The notes: generated by a model from the sequence alone, not told the origin. Shown: positions 1 to 8,716, counted from the first letter of the stretch. The stretch: 64,000 nucleotides of DNA from Clostridium ljungdahlii DSM 13528 (GCF_000143685.1 NC_014328.1:2914001-2978000); one strand, 5' to 3'. Made by a program: numbers and translations.

Positions 1-151
1 TCAAACTATAGTATTTAAAAGTATAGCTTGTAGGCAAAATAGTTGTATCCCAACTGCCTGCCACAGAAAACAGAATTATAGCCAGCATTGGTACAAATAA
101 ATATATAAATAATAGTACTAAAAAAATCTTTTTTCCTATACTCTTCTTCAT
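1..151 (-). CDS. ABC transporter permease, N-terminal fragment
   Basis: Only the first 50 residues lie in the window; the gene continues past the left edge. The visible part starts MKKSIGKKIF, has one hydrophobic segment (about residues 8-30) and then a stretch resembling the periplasmic start of PotC/ThiP-type permeases (SWDTTILPTSYT). It begins 17 bases after the stop of the preceding permease, behind a GGAGGAAAAG-type ribosome site, so it is the second permease of the same importer. Substrate cannot be read from this piece. Confidence 0.8.
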   Translation of the reverse strand, partial: MKKSIGKKIFLVLLFIYLFVPMLAIILFSVAGSWDTTILPTSYTFKYYSL

Positions 152-168
152 TTCTTTTCCTCCAAAAT

Positions 169-1035
169 TTAATCTATGTTTTTAATAAGTTTAATTTTTA
201 CAAAAACAAATATCATTAAAATTCCACCTAAAACCATAGATAATGCACTAGCTAGTGAGGGATCAGAAGCTATATCATTAGATACAAGATTTGCAATAGT
301 TATGGCAACTAGATTTTTATTAGAACCAACTAGAGCATAAGCAGTTGCATAGGCACCTAGTGAATTTGCCAAAAGGATACATAAACTTCCAGCTAATGAA
401 GGTATTAATGTAGGTATTTCTATTTTAGTCCAAATAGTAAATTTGCTTGCACCAAGCGTTGAAGCTGCCTCTATAATATCGTCATTTATTGCATAAACAG
501 CAGGATACATGAGCATTATTGCCAAAGGAATTTGAAAGTATATATACACAAGAATTATCCCCATCCAAGAATATAAGTCAAATCCACTGCTGTATAAATT
601 AATGCCTAGTTTGCTTTTAAAAAATATGGTAATTAAACCATTAGCTCCAAGTAATACAATAAAAGCAAAGGCAAGAGGTACTCCGGAAAAGTTAGAAGTC
701 ATGTTCACAATAGAAACTAATCTTTCTGCAATATCCTTCTTTAACGATTTTAAGCATATTGCAGCACAAGTACCTATAATCAAACCAACTAACGATGAAC
801 AAATAGATACAGTTAGCCCGTTCGTTAAAGACATTAAATAAAATTTACTTGTAAACACTTTTATATAGTTAGAAAGTCCTATCCCACTATTTGTAATAAA
901 GCTATTTATTAATACATAAATTCCAGGTATTATTTCAAATGATAAAACTAAAATTATTAAAAATATGAAAGGAAGCCATAAAAGGCTTCTCCTTCTTATT
1001 TCATTTTTTATTGTGCTAATATATTTTGTTTCCAT
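169..1035 (-). CDS. ABC transporter permease (PotB/ThiP/PhnU-like)
   Basis: 288 residues with about six membrane segments. The cytoplasmic EAA loop is visible near residues 187-206 (EAASTLGASKFTIWTKIEIP), the contact to the ATPase subunit in binding-protein-dependent importers. Its start overlaps the end of the binding-protein gene by 28 bases, so the two are translationally coupled. Together with the edge-cut permease it would form the heterodimeric channel. The family covers polyamine, iron, thiamine and aminoethylphosphonate importers; substrate is not resolved by sequence alone. Confidence 0.9.
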   Translation of the reverse strand: METKYISTIKNEIRRRSLLWLPFIFLIILVLSFEIIPGIYVLINSFITNSGIGLSNYIKVFTSKFYLMSLTNGLTVSICSSLVGLIIGTCAAICLKSLKKDIAERLVSIVNMTSNFSGVPLAFAFIVLLGANGLITIFFKSKLGINLYSSGFDLYSWMGIILVYIYFQIPLAIMLMYPAVYAINDDIIEAASTLGASKFTIWTKIEIPTLIPSLAGSLCILLANSLGAYATAYALVGSNKNLVAITIANLVSNDIASDPSLASALSMVLGGILMIFVFVKIKLIKNID

Positions 1036-2114
1036 AAGTCCGGTATCTCCTTACATGTTTTATTCCACACAGCATAATCCTTTATAGTTTTTGCAGATTT
1101 ATAATCACTATCTGGCATCATTTGTTTTTTTATATCTTTAGGAATATTAACTTTTCTAATAGGCCTTGCAAATCCCTTAGCTAAATTTATTTGGCCTTGA
1201 TCGCTAAATAAATAATCCTGGAAAGCTTTAGCTGCATTTGGATGAGGAGCATATTTGTTTATTATCGATACATAAGCACTCATAACTGTTGCGTCAGTAG
1301 GAATTACGACTTCATAATCACCTGCTTGATCAATTTGCTTTTTATAATTTAAAGCATTAAAATCCCACACAATACCAATTGGAATTTCTCCTTTTTGAAA
1401 ATTGCTTACTTTTTCATCAACATTGTTTAAATTGCCCATAGCATTTAACTTCTTAAAAAAATCAATACCCGGCTGAATATTTTTTTCATCTCCACCATTT
1501 GCATATGCTGCCGCAAGTACAGCATTTTGTGATTCTGCAGCCTTCATTACATCTCCTACAGATATACATTTTTTATATTCAGGATTTAAAAGCTCTTTAA
1601 AACTGTGAGGTACGTCTTTTACAAGCTTCTTGTTTACAAAAAAGGCTATAGTTCCTGTATAAGCACCTGTCCAATATCCATCTTTATCTTTAGCCCAGTC
1701 AGGGACATCATTCCAGTATTTGTTTTTATAAGGTTGTACTATATTTTGAGATTTAGCAATATCACCAAAAGTTATTCCAACATCACCTATGTCACCTACT
1801 GGTTTATCTTTTTCAGCTTTGAATTTTGAAAGTTCTTCTACACTTGTCATGTCTGTATCTTGATGAATTATTCCATATTGATTTTCAACATCTTTAAAAA
1901 TTTCGCTATAGTTTGCCCAAGTATCAGGCATACCATAAGAAATAAGTTTTCCTTCTTTTTTTACAGCTTCTTTTGTAGGCCTTACTTGAAGCTGTGCATC
2001 ATTACTATTTGTTTTTACAGCATCTCTTTTGGTTCCACATCCTGCAAGTGTAGATGTAAATATTGATGTAACAATTAAACTTAATATTATGGCTCTTTTA
2101 GAATTTTTAAACAT
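1008..2114 (-). CDS. ABC transporter substrate-binding lipoprotein
   Basis: 368 residues. A lipoprotein signal peptide is clear: basic start, hydrophobic core, lipobox LAGC with the acylated Cys at about residue 26. The rest matches the extracellular solute-binding family 1/6 fold (PotD, FbpA, PhnS relatives), with typical stretches such as GDVGITFG, PIGIVWDFNAL and PNAAKAFQDYLFSDQGQ. AAAGGAGCG precedes the ATG. It sits between a phosphatase-superfamily gene and two permeases in one minus-strand operon, which makes a phosphonate or organophosphate ligand a reasonable inference but not a demonstrated one. Confidence 0.9.
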   Translation of the reverse strand: MFKNSKRAIILSLIVTSIFTSTLAGCGTKRDAVKTNSNDAQLQVRPTKEAVKKEGKLISYGMPDTWANYSEIFKDVENQYGIIHQDTDMTSVEELSKFKAEKDKPVGDIGDVGITFGDIAKSQNIVQPYKNKYWNDVPDWAKDKDGYWTGAYTGTIAFFVNKKLVKDVPHSFKELLNPEYKKCISVGDVMKAAESQNAVLAAAYANGGDEKNIQPGIDFFKKLNAMGNLNNVDEKVSNFQKGEIPIGIVWDFNALNYKKQIDQAGDYEVVIPTDATVMSAYVSIINKYAPHPNAAKAFQDYLFSDQGQINLAKGFARPIRKVNIPKDIKKQMMPDSDYKSAKTIKDYAVWNKTCKEIPDLWKQNILAQ

Positions 2115-2142
2115 ATCTTCGCTCCTTTAAACTTTTGTATTA

Positions 2143-2940
2143 TTACTTAAATTTAAATTTCATATAGGGTGACGGATCTATTTTAAGTATTTCACATATT
2201 AGTGGTGCGACTATAAGCTGTGAGTATTCTTCTTTTTCAAAATCTACACTGTTGTCAAATATGAATAAGGGTAAGTTTCTAAGAAAATCAACATTGCCAC
2301 CATGATTCCCTAATTCACTCATTCCATGATCAGAAGTTACTATTATTGAATAGTCATCTTTTAACCACAATGGTATTAAATTGGCTAGAATGCTGTCCAT
2401 TTCAACCAACTTTGATTCATATTCTCTAGAACTAGAACCATACTTATGTCCAACAAAATCCAATCCCATAGGATGAATCAACAACAAGTCTGGGCAATAT
2501 ATATTTCTTAAATATTCTCCGTCTAGAAATAAATGAGTATCAGGATAACTGTCATCAAAATAGTAAATACCATGTTGAATATTCAAATCATCATCATGAA
2601 GTTGCCTATGACGGATATTATTAAAGGGACTTATATTATACAATTCACTTATCCAGCTATAAGCTGCAGCTCCTGTAGTTAAATTACTTTTTCTAGCTAA
2701 AGAAAAAATATTCTCCATATTTGAATTGCGTGTAATATTATTAGATGTTATACCATGTTCACACACAGGCGTACCAGTAAATATGGTTTCATAACAAGGC
2801 CTGGAAAGACTGGGAAGTTCACCTCTTATATTTACATATTTAGCTTTTTTGTATTCAACCATATGCCATAAATATCCCATATGATCTTTTGCACCTTTTC
2901 TCGTAAGTCCATCTAGTAATATAAATATTAACTTTTTCAT
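2143..2940 (-). CDS. Alkaline phosphatase superfamily / type I phosphodiesterase-like hydrolase
   Basis: 265 residues, no signal peptide, so probably cytoplasmic. Metal ligands of the nucleotide pyrophosphatase/phosphonoacetate hydrolase branch are visible: D10 (LLDG), a nucleophile position in PSLSRP (Ser46 where many relatives have Thr), D161/H165 (DFVGH), D204/H205 (SDHGM) and H213 (GNHGG). It is the first gene of the importer operon and 28 bases ahead of the binding protein. The context suggests it cleaves a phospho- or phosphono-compound brought in by the transporter. Substrate is unknown. Confidence 0.85.
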   Translation of the reverse strand: MKKLIFILLDGLTRKGAKDHMGYLWHMVEYKKAKYVNIRGELPSLSRPCYETIFTGTPVCEHGITSNNITRNSNMENIFSLARKSNLTTGAAAYSWISELYNISPFNNIRHRQLHDDDLNIQHGIYYFDDSYPDTHLFLDGEYLRNIYCPDLLLIHPMGLDFVGHKYGSSSREYESKLVEMDSILANLIPLWLKDDYSIIVTSDHGMSELGNHGGNVDFLRNLPLFIFDNSVDFEKEEYSQLIVAPLICEILKIDPSPYMKFKFK

Positions 2941-3097
2941 ACACTAATCTCCTTTCAAGTTGTCTACAACTAGAATTATGCACTTAGCTTGTTAAGACAA
3001 CTTTACAAATAAGTTAATTCCATGTAAATCAATCCAATTCCCCACAATTCAACATAAATTATTTTTATAAGCGAAAATTTATTCAGATAATGAAAAA

Positions 3098-3133
3098 TGA
3101 CATAATCAAATAAAACTTTACTTGATTATGCCA
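3098..3133 (-). terminator. Rho-independent terminator of the histidine phosphatase gene
   Basis: Hairpin with arms around CATAATCAA and TTGATTATG, followed on the minus strand by a T-rich tract (ATTTTTCATT). It lies 12 bases past the stop of the phosphatase gene. Confidence 0.75.
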
Positions 3134-3145
3134 CTTTGAATTTTA

Positions 3146-3859
3146 TTATTCCAAGACACATTTCATAGCTTTACCTTTTTCACTATAACTAGTGTCATTT
3201 ACAGATTCTACTTTAAAATTTCCATTTTCATATGTAATCTTGGATATACTTGAATTATCCATATCTCGCACATTAAAATTCTTGTCCAAATAATCAATAA
3301 TCAATCTAATTATTCCACCGTGAGCTACTACAAGTATATTTCCACTCTCACCATCAGAATTTTCCATGCATATCCCTGTTAGTGTTTTCATAACTCTTTT
3401 TATTACTGTATCATAACACTCCGCTTCCTTTGTATCATCCAAAGTTGCACATGAATTGCAGTATTCTCTTTGGAAATCATACTTTTCTTCTGCTTCCTTA
3501 AAGGAACTTACATTAAGGTAGCTAAGTATATCGTTAAACATTATACTCTCAAGCTCTCCTTCGTATTTTCCAAAATACATTTCTCTTAGTCCTTCAAGTT
3601 CTTTTAACTGTAAATTTTCACTTACCTTATTTTCCTTTATAACAATTTTTGCAGTTTTCACTGCCCTACCCAAATCACTGCTGTAGGCTGCTTTAAATTT
3701 AACATTGCTAAGTCCAAGCCCTGTATTTACAGCTACCTCAATTCCTGCCTTGGTAAGAACTCCATCGCACCATCCCTGAGTTCTATTAGCTTTGTTTAAA
3801 ATGGTTTGTCCATGTCTCATTAAATATAAAGTAATTTTACTTTTATTATTACTGCTCAT
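3146..3859 (-). CDS. Histidine phosphatase family protein (phosphoglycerate mutase-like)
   Basis: 237 residues from the preferred ATG. The phosphate-accepting histidine is in LMRHGQT (His16) and the second catalytic His in VVAHGG near residue 180, with the family spacing. The start at 3859 follows GGAGGAG by five bases; an ATG four codons upstream has no ribosome site. The family contains dPGM, cobalamin phosphatase CobC and broad phosphatases; nothing here selects one. It is monocistronic with its own terminator. Confidence 0.88.
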   Translation of the reverse strand: MSSNNKSKITLYLMRHGQTILNKANRTQGWCDGVLTKAGIEVAVNTGLGLSNVKFKAAYSSDLGRAVKTAKIVIKENKVSENLQLKELEGLREMYFGKYEGELESIMFNDILSYLNVSSFKEAEEKYDFQREYCNSCATLDDTKEAECYDTVIKRVMKTLTGICMENSDGESGNILVVAHGGIIRLIIDYLDKNFNVRDMDNSSISKITYENGNFKVESVNDTSYSEKGKAMKCVLE

Positions 3860-3926
3860 TTTCTCCTCCATAATTATATCTACACAATATATGCCATATT
3901 ATGATTATTATAACTTATCTTTTAAA

Positions 3927-4868
3927 TCATTTCATTATTAAAACTTTCAAATTACGTGGAAGTAATTTATAGTCTTCTATAAAACTAATTGATTCTAGCT
4001 TTTTGTAGGTTGTTTCTGGCAATTCCTCTAATGGAGTTTTAGCAAGTATTTTTCTTGTCTCCCAATCATTAAATTCGGTAATATTCTTTATGCTAGTTAT
4101 ACACTTTTTATTTGCAGGACAGATAATTTGACATCTCATACAGCCTATTAAGCAATTGTGCCACTCTGGTCTTAAGCTCTTTTTGAAATCTCCGCTATCT
4201 TCATTTTGAAGTGTAATACATTTATTAGCATGTACTATAAATCTATCCTCTGCTATCGCCCCTGTAGGACAATTTTTTAAACACAGATCACAATTTTTAC
4301 ATGTGTCCATAATGGTATACTCCCCCCAGGAGTCATTTTCCCAGGGCATATCTGATACATATACTCCAAGCCAATAAAAGCTGCTTTCACCATTTATATA
4401 ACAAATATTATTTTTTCCATATGTACCTAGTCCACTTTTTACTGCTAAAGGCTTGCATGGAATATTAACCTTAATTGCCTTAAAATTTTCATAGGAAAGT
4501 ATCTTCTCAACAATTTCAGTTATCTCACATATTTTCTTATGTTTTTTCTCAAATTCACTGCTTGAATTTAATAAATACATTGGCGGCATAATTACAGCAT
4601 ACCTTTTTAAGCCTAAAGTAAAATATACTCTTGCTACTGGCTGTGGAACTGCTATAACAATAATTGATTTTGGTTTTAAAAAATCATCTGATACTTTATA
4701 ATCAAACTTATTTAAATACTTCCCAATATTAACATTTATATCTTCATAAGTTTGTTTCATATTTTCTATGCCTAATTTTATTTCTTCCATATGTTTAAAG
4801 GAGATAATTTGTGCCTTAAAACCATATTCTTCAACCTTCTTTATGAAATTACTTGCATAGTTTTTCAT
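3927..4868 (-). CDS. 4Fe-4S double-cluster protein, epoxyqueuosine reductase (QueG)-like
   Basis: 313 residues. Two ferredoxin-type cysteine clusters are clear: CKNCDLCLKNCP (Cys190, 193, 196, 200) and CLIGCMRCQIICP (Cys239, 243, 246, 250), as in QueG, together with the family's internal GTYGKNNICY region. No queuosine genes are nearby and the protein is shorter than classical QueG, so it may be one of the clostridial QueG paralogues of unknown reductive role. It is divergent from a CGNR regulator with an inverted repeat between them. Confidence 0.8.
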   Translation of the reverse strand: MKNYASNFIKKVEEYGFKAQIISFKHMEEIKLGIENMKQTYEDINVNIGKYLNKFDYKVSDDFLKPKSIIVIAVPQPVARVYFTLGLKRYAVIMPPMYLLNSSSEFEKKHKKICEITEIVEKILSYENFKAIKVNIPCKPLAVKSGLGTYGKNNICYINGESSFYWLGVYVSDMPWENDSWGEYTIMDTCKNCDLCLKNCPTGAIAEDRFIVHANKCITLQNEDSGDFKKSLRPEWHNCLIGCMRCQIICPANKKCITSIKNITEFNDWETRKILAKTPLEELPETTYKKLESISFIEDYKLLPRNLKVLIMK

Positions 4869-4899
4869 TTGCCTGCACCCCTCTTTTTAATATGTATAG

Positions 4900-4931
4900 T
4901 GTAACTATCAATTTTACATAATACAGTTACA
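4900..4931. promoter_or_regulatory. Inverted repeat between divergent QueG-like and CGNR genes
   Basis: Arms TGTAACT (4900-4906) and AGTTACA (4925-4931) are exact inverted copies separated by 18 bases, in the 129-base gap between two divergent genes. The position suits an operator for the CGNR protein; binding is an inference. Confidence 0.4.
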
Positions 4932-4997
4932 TTGGTATAATTAAATAATAACATCGATCCAAGTAACGGTCAATATAATTAATGGAGGTTACACAAA

Positions 4998-5540
4998 ATG
5001 GAGTTCTTATGTATGGATTTCATCAATAGTCAATGGTACAAAACTCATAAAATTTTTAAGGATCCCCTAAAGGATAAAAATTGGTTGAAAGATTTTTGTG
5101 CAAAATGGAATTTAGCAGATACTCATATACCTGATAAAGCAATGATTAATAAATTATTAGAACTTAGGGATTTTTTAAGTTATGTTACAAATAAACTATG
5201 TACAAAAAAAACATTAGATTTAAAAGACATAAATAAAATAAATGATTATCTTAAAGCTTCTTTATTTTATAAGATATTAGAGAAAAGTGAAGATAGATTT
5301 TGCATAAAAACTGTTCCAGTTAAATCCTGTTCAGATTTTATCATATTTGAAATCATTTCTTCTTTTGCTCAAATGATTTCAAAATACGATATAGACAGAA
5401 TTAAACTTTGTGAAAATCCTGAATGTAGATGGGTTTTTTATGACGAAAGTAAAAGTCATACACGAAAATGGTGTGACAATACCTGCGCAACTCTTATAAA
5501 AGTTCGCAGATTTAGAGAAAACAGAAAGCAAAAAAAATGA
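4998..5540 (+). CDS. CGNR zinc-finger / ABATE-domain regulator
   Basis: 180 residues. The C-terminal half carries a treble-clef-type zinc site CENPECRWVFYDES (Cys138, Cys143) followed by WCDNTCATLIKVRRF (Cys159, Cys163), the position of the CGNR motif, here read as CDNT. The N-terminal half is helical and matches the putative stress-sensing ABATE part. GGAGGTTACACAAA precedes the ATG. Probably a DNA-binding regulator of itself and the divergent Fe-S protein. Confidence 0.85.
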   Translation: MEFLCMDFINSQWYKTHKIFKDPLKDKNWLKDFCAKWNLADTHIPDKAMINKLLELRDFLSYVTNKLCTKKTLDLKDINKINDYLKASLFYKILEKSEDRFCIKTVPVKSCSDFIIFEIISSFAQMISKYDIDRIKLCENPECRWVFYDESKSHTRKWCDNTCATLIKVRRFRENRKQKK

Positions 5541-5572
5541 CATGATCAAATCCCAATTTGATCATGTCATTT
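5535..5572. terminator. Bidirectional terminator between convergent genes
   Basis: Perfect 17-bp stem (AAATGACATGATCAAAT and its complement) around a CCCA loop, with A-runs and T-runs on the two sides. The left arm includes the stop codon of the CGNR gene. Confidence 0.85.
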
Positions 5573-5600
5573 GGAAACAATCCAAATATATTTACTTCCT

Positions 5601-6248
5601 TTAAATCTTGTGTTTCACAAATTCAATTCCTATATCAAATGCTTTAGCACAATCTTTGGGAAATACTTCTTTATGCCTTTTTAACTTTTTTTCATAATCA
5701 AACATATCTGAAACCACCTTTGAATAATCATTAAATTGGTAAGTATCAGTACAATACAATGTTTTGCATTTTCCAAAGAATTTTTTAAATAGCATTTCGT
5801 TAGATTCAAGATATTTATCTAAACATATATTTTTCATTTTCTCTTCAGATATGTTCATTGTATATATTAATGCTGCAGGAATATTTCTAGGTAGAAGTGT
5901 AGGATGATTAGTATACTCTATCAACGGAAAAAATAGCCTTTCTATAAATGATCTTGTTTCACCCGTAACATTACCCAAATATATAGGTGAACCTAAAACC
6001 ACTGCATCTGCTGTATCCAGCCTTTTTAGTACAGGAGAAAGATCATCTACCCTGGCACATTTACCGTAACTTTTACCTTCTTTTAATTTACATGCAAAAC
6101 AGCTAGCACAACCTTTAAAGTTTAAATCATACAGATGGATAATTTCTGTTTCAGCCCCTTGAGAAGCAGCTCCTTCAAGAACCTTATTTAATAAAGTTGC
6201 TGTATTATGATTTTTTCTAGGACCTCCATTAATAGCTATTACTCTCAT
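5601..6248 (-). CDS. NAD(P)H-dependent flavodoxin-fold oxidoreductase
   Basis: 215 residues of the NADPH-dependent FMN reductase family. The FMN phosphate loop GGPRKNHNTATLL (about 8-20) and the isoalloxazine-side stretch VLGSPIYLGNVTG are visible. A cysteine group GCASCFACK (Cys47, 50, 53) plus Cys64 resembles the cluster loop of iron-sulfur flavoproteins. AAGGAGG precedes the ATG. It is divergent from an HxlR regulator, a common pairing in which HxlR controls an electrophile- or quinone-responsive reductase. Confidence 0.88.
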   Translation of the reverse strand: MRVIAINGGPRKNHNTATLLNKVLEGAASQGAETEIIHLYDLNFKGCASCFACKLKEGKSYGKCARVDDLSPVLKRLDTADAVVLGSPIYLGNVTGETRSFIERLFFPLIEYTNHPTLLPRNIPAALIYTMNISEEKMKNICLDKYLESNEMLFKKFFGKCKTLYCTDTYQFNDYSKVVSDMFDYEKKLKRHKEVFPKDCAKAFDIGIEFVKHKI

Positions 6249-6290
6249 ATCACAATCCTCCTTCTCGTGTAATAAGTTTACATAGTTTTT

Positions 6291-6312
6291 AATTCAATAA
6301 AATTTCATATTT
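6291..6312 (+). repeat. 22-bp direct repeat, left copy
   Basis: AATTCAATAAAATTTCAT followed by ATTT is repeated exactly at 6898-6919. The two copies flank the HxlR gene and its control region. Confidence 0.8.
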
Positions 6313-6389
6313 CTGTTGTAATTTCAAATTAATGTTGTAAATTACTTTACAAGAGATATTATATACTGTACTATCATTTTAGGGAAGTA

Positions 6390-6414
6390 GGTACTTTTTA
6401 GTAGTATAGTACCC
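6390..6414. promoter_or_regulatory. Candidate HxlR operator
   Basis: Inverted arms GGTACT (6390-6395) and AGTACC (6409-6414) in the divergent promoter region between the flavin reductase and HxlR genes. HxlR-family operators are usually short dyads of this type; binding is inferred. Confidence 0.45.
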
Positions 6415-6451
6415 ATTTGTATACTTATAATAACTAATTATTATAAAATGA

Positions 6452-6515
6452 AGAGAGGTGAACATTAGCGATGACAATATAATAAAGTTCTGTTAAATTA
6501 TATGTGTCATCACTA
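6452..6515 (+). promoter_or_regulatory. HxlR leader: ribosome site followed by a long hairpin
   Basis: A strong ribosome site AGAGAGGTG (6452-6460) is followed not by the HxlR start but by a three-codon ORF (ATG ACA ATA TAA from 6471) inside a long stem: TAGCGATGACA (6466-6476) pairs with TGTCATCACTA (6505-6515) with one mismatch, extended by ATATAA/TTATAT. The HxlR ATG at 6526 has no ribosome site directly before it. Confidence 0.5.
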
Positions 6516-6525
6516 AATATAATAA

Positions 6526-6861
6526 ATGTTGAAATTCAAAGGCAATGAATACAGCTGCTCCATGGAATTAACTTTAGATATCATAGGTGGCAAATGGAAG
6601 CCTCTTATTATATGGCACTTAGGTGAAAATACTCTGAGATTCAGTGAGTTAAAAAGGGCCTTGCCAAATATTACTCAAAAAATGCTTACTCAGCAGCTTA
6701 GAGCATTGGAGGAAGATCAATTAGTGAATAGATTTGTCTATGCTGAAGTTCCTCCTAAAGTAGAATATTCTCTTACAGAAAAGGGTAAAACCCTTTTACC
6801 TGTTTTATCAACTTTATGTAATTGGGCAATTGAATATTATAATTCAATGACATCAATTTAA
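6526..6861 (+). CDS. HxlR-family winged-helix regulator
   Basis: 111 residues, normal for the family. The diagnostic conserved stretch is IIGGKWKPLIIWHL, followed by FSELKRALPNITQKMLTQQL (recognition helix) and the wing ending PPKVEYSLTEKG. A conserved Cys lies near the N terminus (YSCS, Cys11), the redox-sensing position in HypR/QorR-type members. The start is fixed by family alignment although no ribosome site is adjacent; see the leader hairpin. Probably controls the divergent flavin reductase. Confidence 0.9.
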   Translation: MLKFKGNEYSCSMELTLDIIGGKWKPLIIWHLGENTLRFSELKRALPNITQKMLTQQLRALEEDQLVNRFVYAEVPPKVEYSLTEKGKTLLPVLSTLCNWAIEYYNSMTSI

Positions 6862-6897
6862 GAAAATGAAGTGACTGTAAACAAAGTGGAATGTTTC

Positions 6898-6919
6898 AAT
6901 TCAATAAAATTTCATATTT
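6898..6919 (+). repeat. 22-bp direct repeat, right copy
   Basis: Exact second copy of the sequence at 6291-6312, just beyond the HxlR stop codon. Confidence 0.8.
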
Positions 6920-6924
6920 AATAT

Positions 6925-8235
6925 TTATTTACTTGCCCACTTCTCTAAAAATTTAATTGTCTCATTCCACGAGTCCATATTTGCCTTTGCCCAACTTTCT
7001 ACATCGTATGGATATTTCTCTGATGGATATATTGACTGAAAAGGCACTGTCAATATATGACCTGACTTTGCAAAGGTAATGTGCTTATATTCATGTTTAA
7101 AATGTGATTTTTCAAATATACTGCAAACTGTTTCTGAATGCATTTTTGAAGGCCATATTTCATCTGCTGCTGATGATATCATTAAAACAGATCCATTTAT
7201 CTTATCTAATGCAATAGTAGCCTTGTCCCTATCGCCTTCTTCAATTAGTTTTTTATACATCCATGCCAGTGCTCCTTTTTCTTTTTTCATCATTTTTATT
7301 ATCAATCTCAGTATAATATGAAAATTAAATTTTAAATAAGGTATTTCGCGACCTCTATACATCCATGAAGAATGATGGGATGGAAGTTTATTACTTTTAA
7401 TTCCTTCATATACGTAACAGCTTGGAGTATTTGCAATAACACAGGCGATATCTTTAAACATAGATGCTGCAAGGAGCACCAGTTCACCACCCTTAGATCT
7501 TCCATATATAGCTATCTTGTTTTCGTCAACAGTATCCTGCCTCTTTAGCCACTTTACTGCATTTTCAACGTACTCAAGAGGTATCATGTTAAGATCCTCT
7601 GGTGTTCCTTCAAGTCCAAAATAACAAACCGCTAATGCAGAATATCCTCTCATGGCAAATAGTTCAGCAATTGCCTGTGCTTTTTCAATTCTGCCATCAC
7701 TTCCACTTAAAACAATTATTGCAGGGTGTTTTATATTATCTTTAGAAGTAAAATATCTTGCTAAGAGATTTTTTTCTACTACATCAATACTTTTAATTGT
7801 GTCATCACAGTAAACCCTTGTATGTTCCTTTGATCCAATTATTTTTCCGTTCTTCTCTACTGTAAATGTAATTTTGTACTTTCTATTTTCATTTATACTA
7901 CTTAACTTTTGTATTAACTTGCTCTTACGGATCTGCTTTGGCCTCATAGAATAAAATAATCCCATTTTATCACAATTACTATAAGTTCCATCAACTGGCA
8001 CTGCATTTTCAAAGTTAATATTTCCACATTCATCTGTTTCAAAAACTGCATAAGACTCCCACAACGTGTTATCTCCTATTTCAAGTATAGAAGCATTAAT
8101 ACAATAGTAATCGCTGCTTACAGCACGAATTATAACTTTTTCATTTTTGGGAAGACCATTTATTTTTATATCAACTGGCTCATCTACTCTTGATACTTCT
8201 GGTGTTATTTTTATTGTACAATTATCATTATTCAT
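6925..8235 (-). CDS. BAAT/acyl-CoA thioester hydrolase-like alpha/beta hydrolase
   Basis: 436 residues from the ATG at 8235, which follows AGAGGAG; a TTG eight codons upstream is less likely. An N-terminal beta-sandwich region (about 10-150) resembles the bile acid-CoA:amino acid acyltransferase N-domain. The C-terminal hydrolase domain has the nucleophile elbow YGRSKGG (Ser247), an acid in SAADEIWPS (Asp358) and a His in SGHILTVP (His393). Many BAAT relatives use Cys as nucleophile; Ser favours hydrolysis. It follows a MarR gene by ten bases under the same operator. Substrate unknown. Confidence 0.85.
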   Translation of the reverse strand: MNNDNCTIKITPEVSRVDEPVDIKINGLPKNEKVIIRAVSSDYYCINASILEIGDNTLWESYAVFETDECGNINFENAVPVDGTYSNCDKMGLFYSMRPKQIRKSKLIQKLSSINENRKYKITFTVEKNGKIIGSKEHTRVYCDDTIKSIDVVEKNLLARYFTSKDNIKHPAIIVLSGSDGRIEKAQAIAELFAMRGYSALAVCYFGLEGTPEDLNMIPLEYVENAVKWLKRQDTVDENKIAIYGRSKGGELVLLAASMFKDIACVIANTPSCYVYEGIKSNKLPSHHSSWMYRGREIPYLKFNFHIILRLIIKMMKKEKGALAWMYKKLIEEGDRDKATIALDKINGSVLMISSAADEIWPSKMHSETVCSIFEKSHFKHEYKHITFAKSGHILTVPFQSIYPSEKYPYDVESWAKANMDSWNETIKFLEKWASK

Positions 8236-8245
8236 AGCTTCTCCT

Positions 8246-8716
8246 CTACCTTCTATCAAAATCTGCTATTTCTCCATAACCTGTCCAGTTAGACCCATCA
8301 TAAGCAGCTAATTTATTTAAAAGTTTCCACAATGTCTCTAATTCTTCATCATCAAAGTCTCTAAATATAGTGCTCATGAGTTTATTTCCTTTTTCATAAT
8401 ACTCTTTAATAATTTTCATACAATCTTGAGTTATTTTAATGTTAACTGACCGCTTATCTTTCTTATTTTCTTCTAAAATTACATAGTTCTTTTTTTCTAA
8501 ATTTACAACAATATGTTTTACATTTTGCTTGGAACATCCCATCTTCTCTGCTATATTGCTATAAAAGGCCTCATTTTCTGGCAAATGTAAAATTGTTAAA
8601 AGTACCATCCACTGACGAACTGTTATTCTCTCATCCAGTTTATCTCCTTCTACTTGAACCTTATTTGATAGATAAAAAATTATTGCAAAAATTTGCTGTA
8701 TATAAAACCGATTCAT
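8246..8716 (-). CDS. MarR-family transcriptional regulator
   Basis: 156 residues with the winged helix at about 30-110: IAEKMGCSKQNVKHIVVNLE as recognition region and KKDKRSVNIKIT as wing, including the conserved D-x-R-S core. AGGAGG precedes the ATG. It heads a two-gene operon with a BAAT-like hydrolase, and a perfect 26-bp palindrome lies 22 bases upstream of its start, so autorepression relieved by a small ligand is the likely arrangement. Confidence 0.92.
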   Translation of the reverse strand: MNRFYIQQIFAIIFYLSNKVQVEGDKLDERITVRQWMVLLTILHLPENEAFYSNIAEKMGCSKQNVKHIVVNLEKKNYVILEENKKDKRSVNIKITQDCMKIIKEYYEKGNKLMSTIFRDFDDEELETLWKLLNKLAAYDGSNWTGYGEIADFDRR

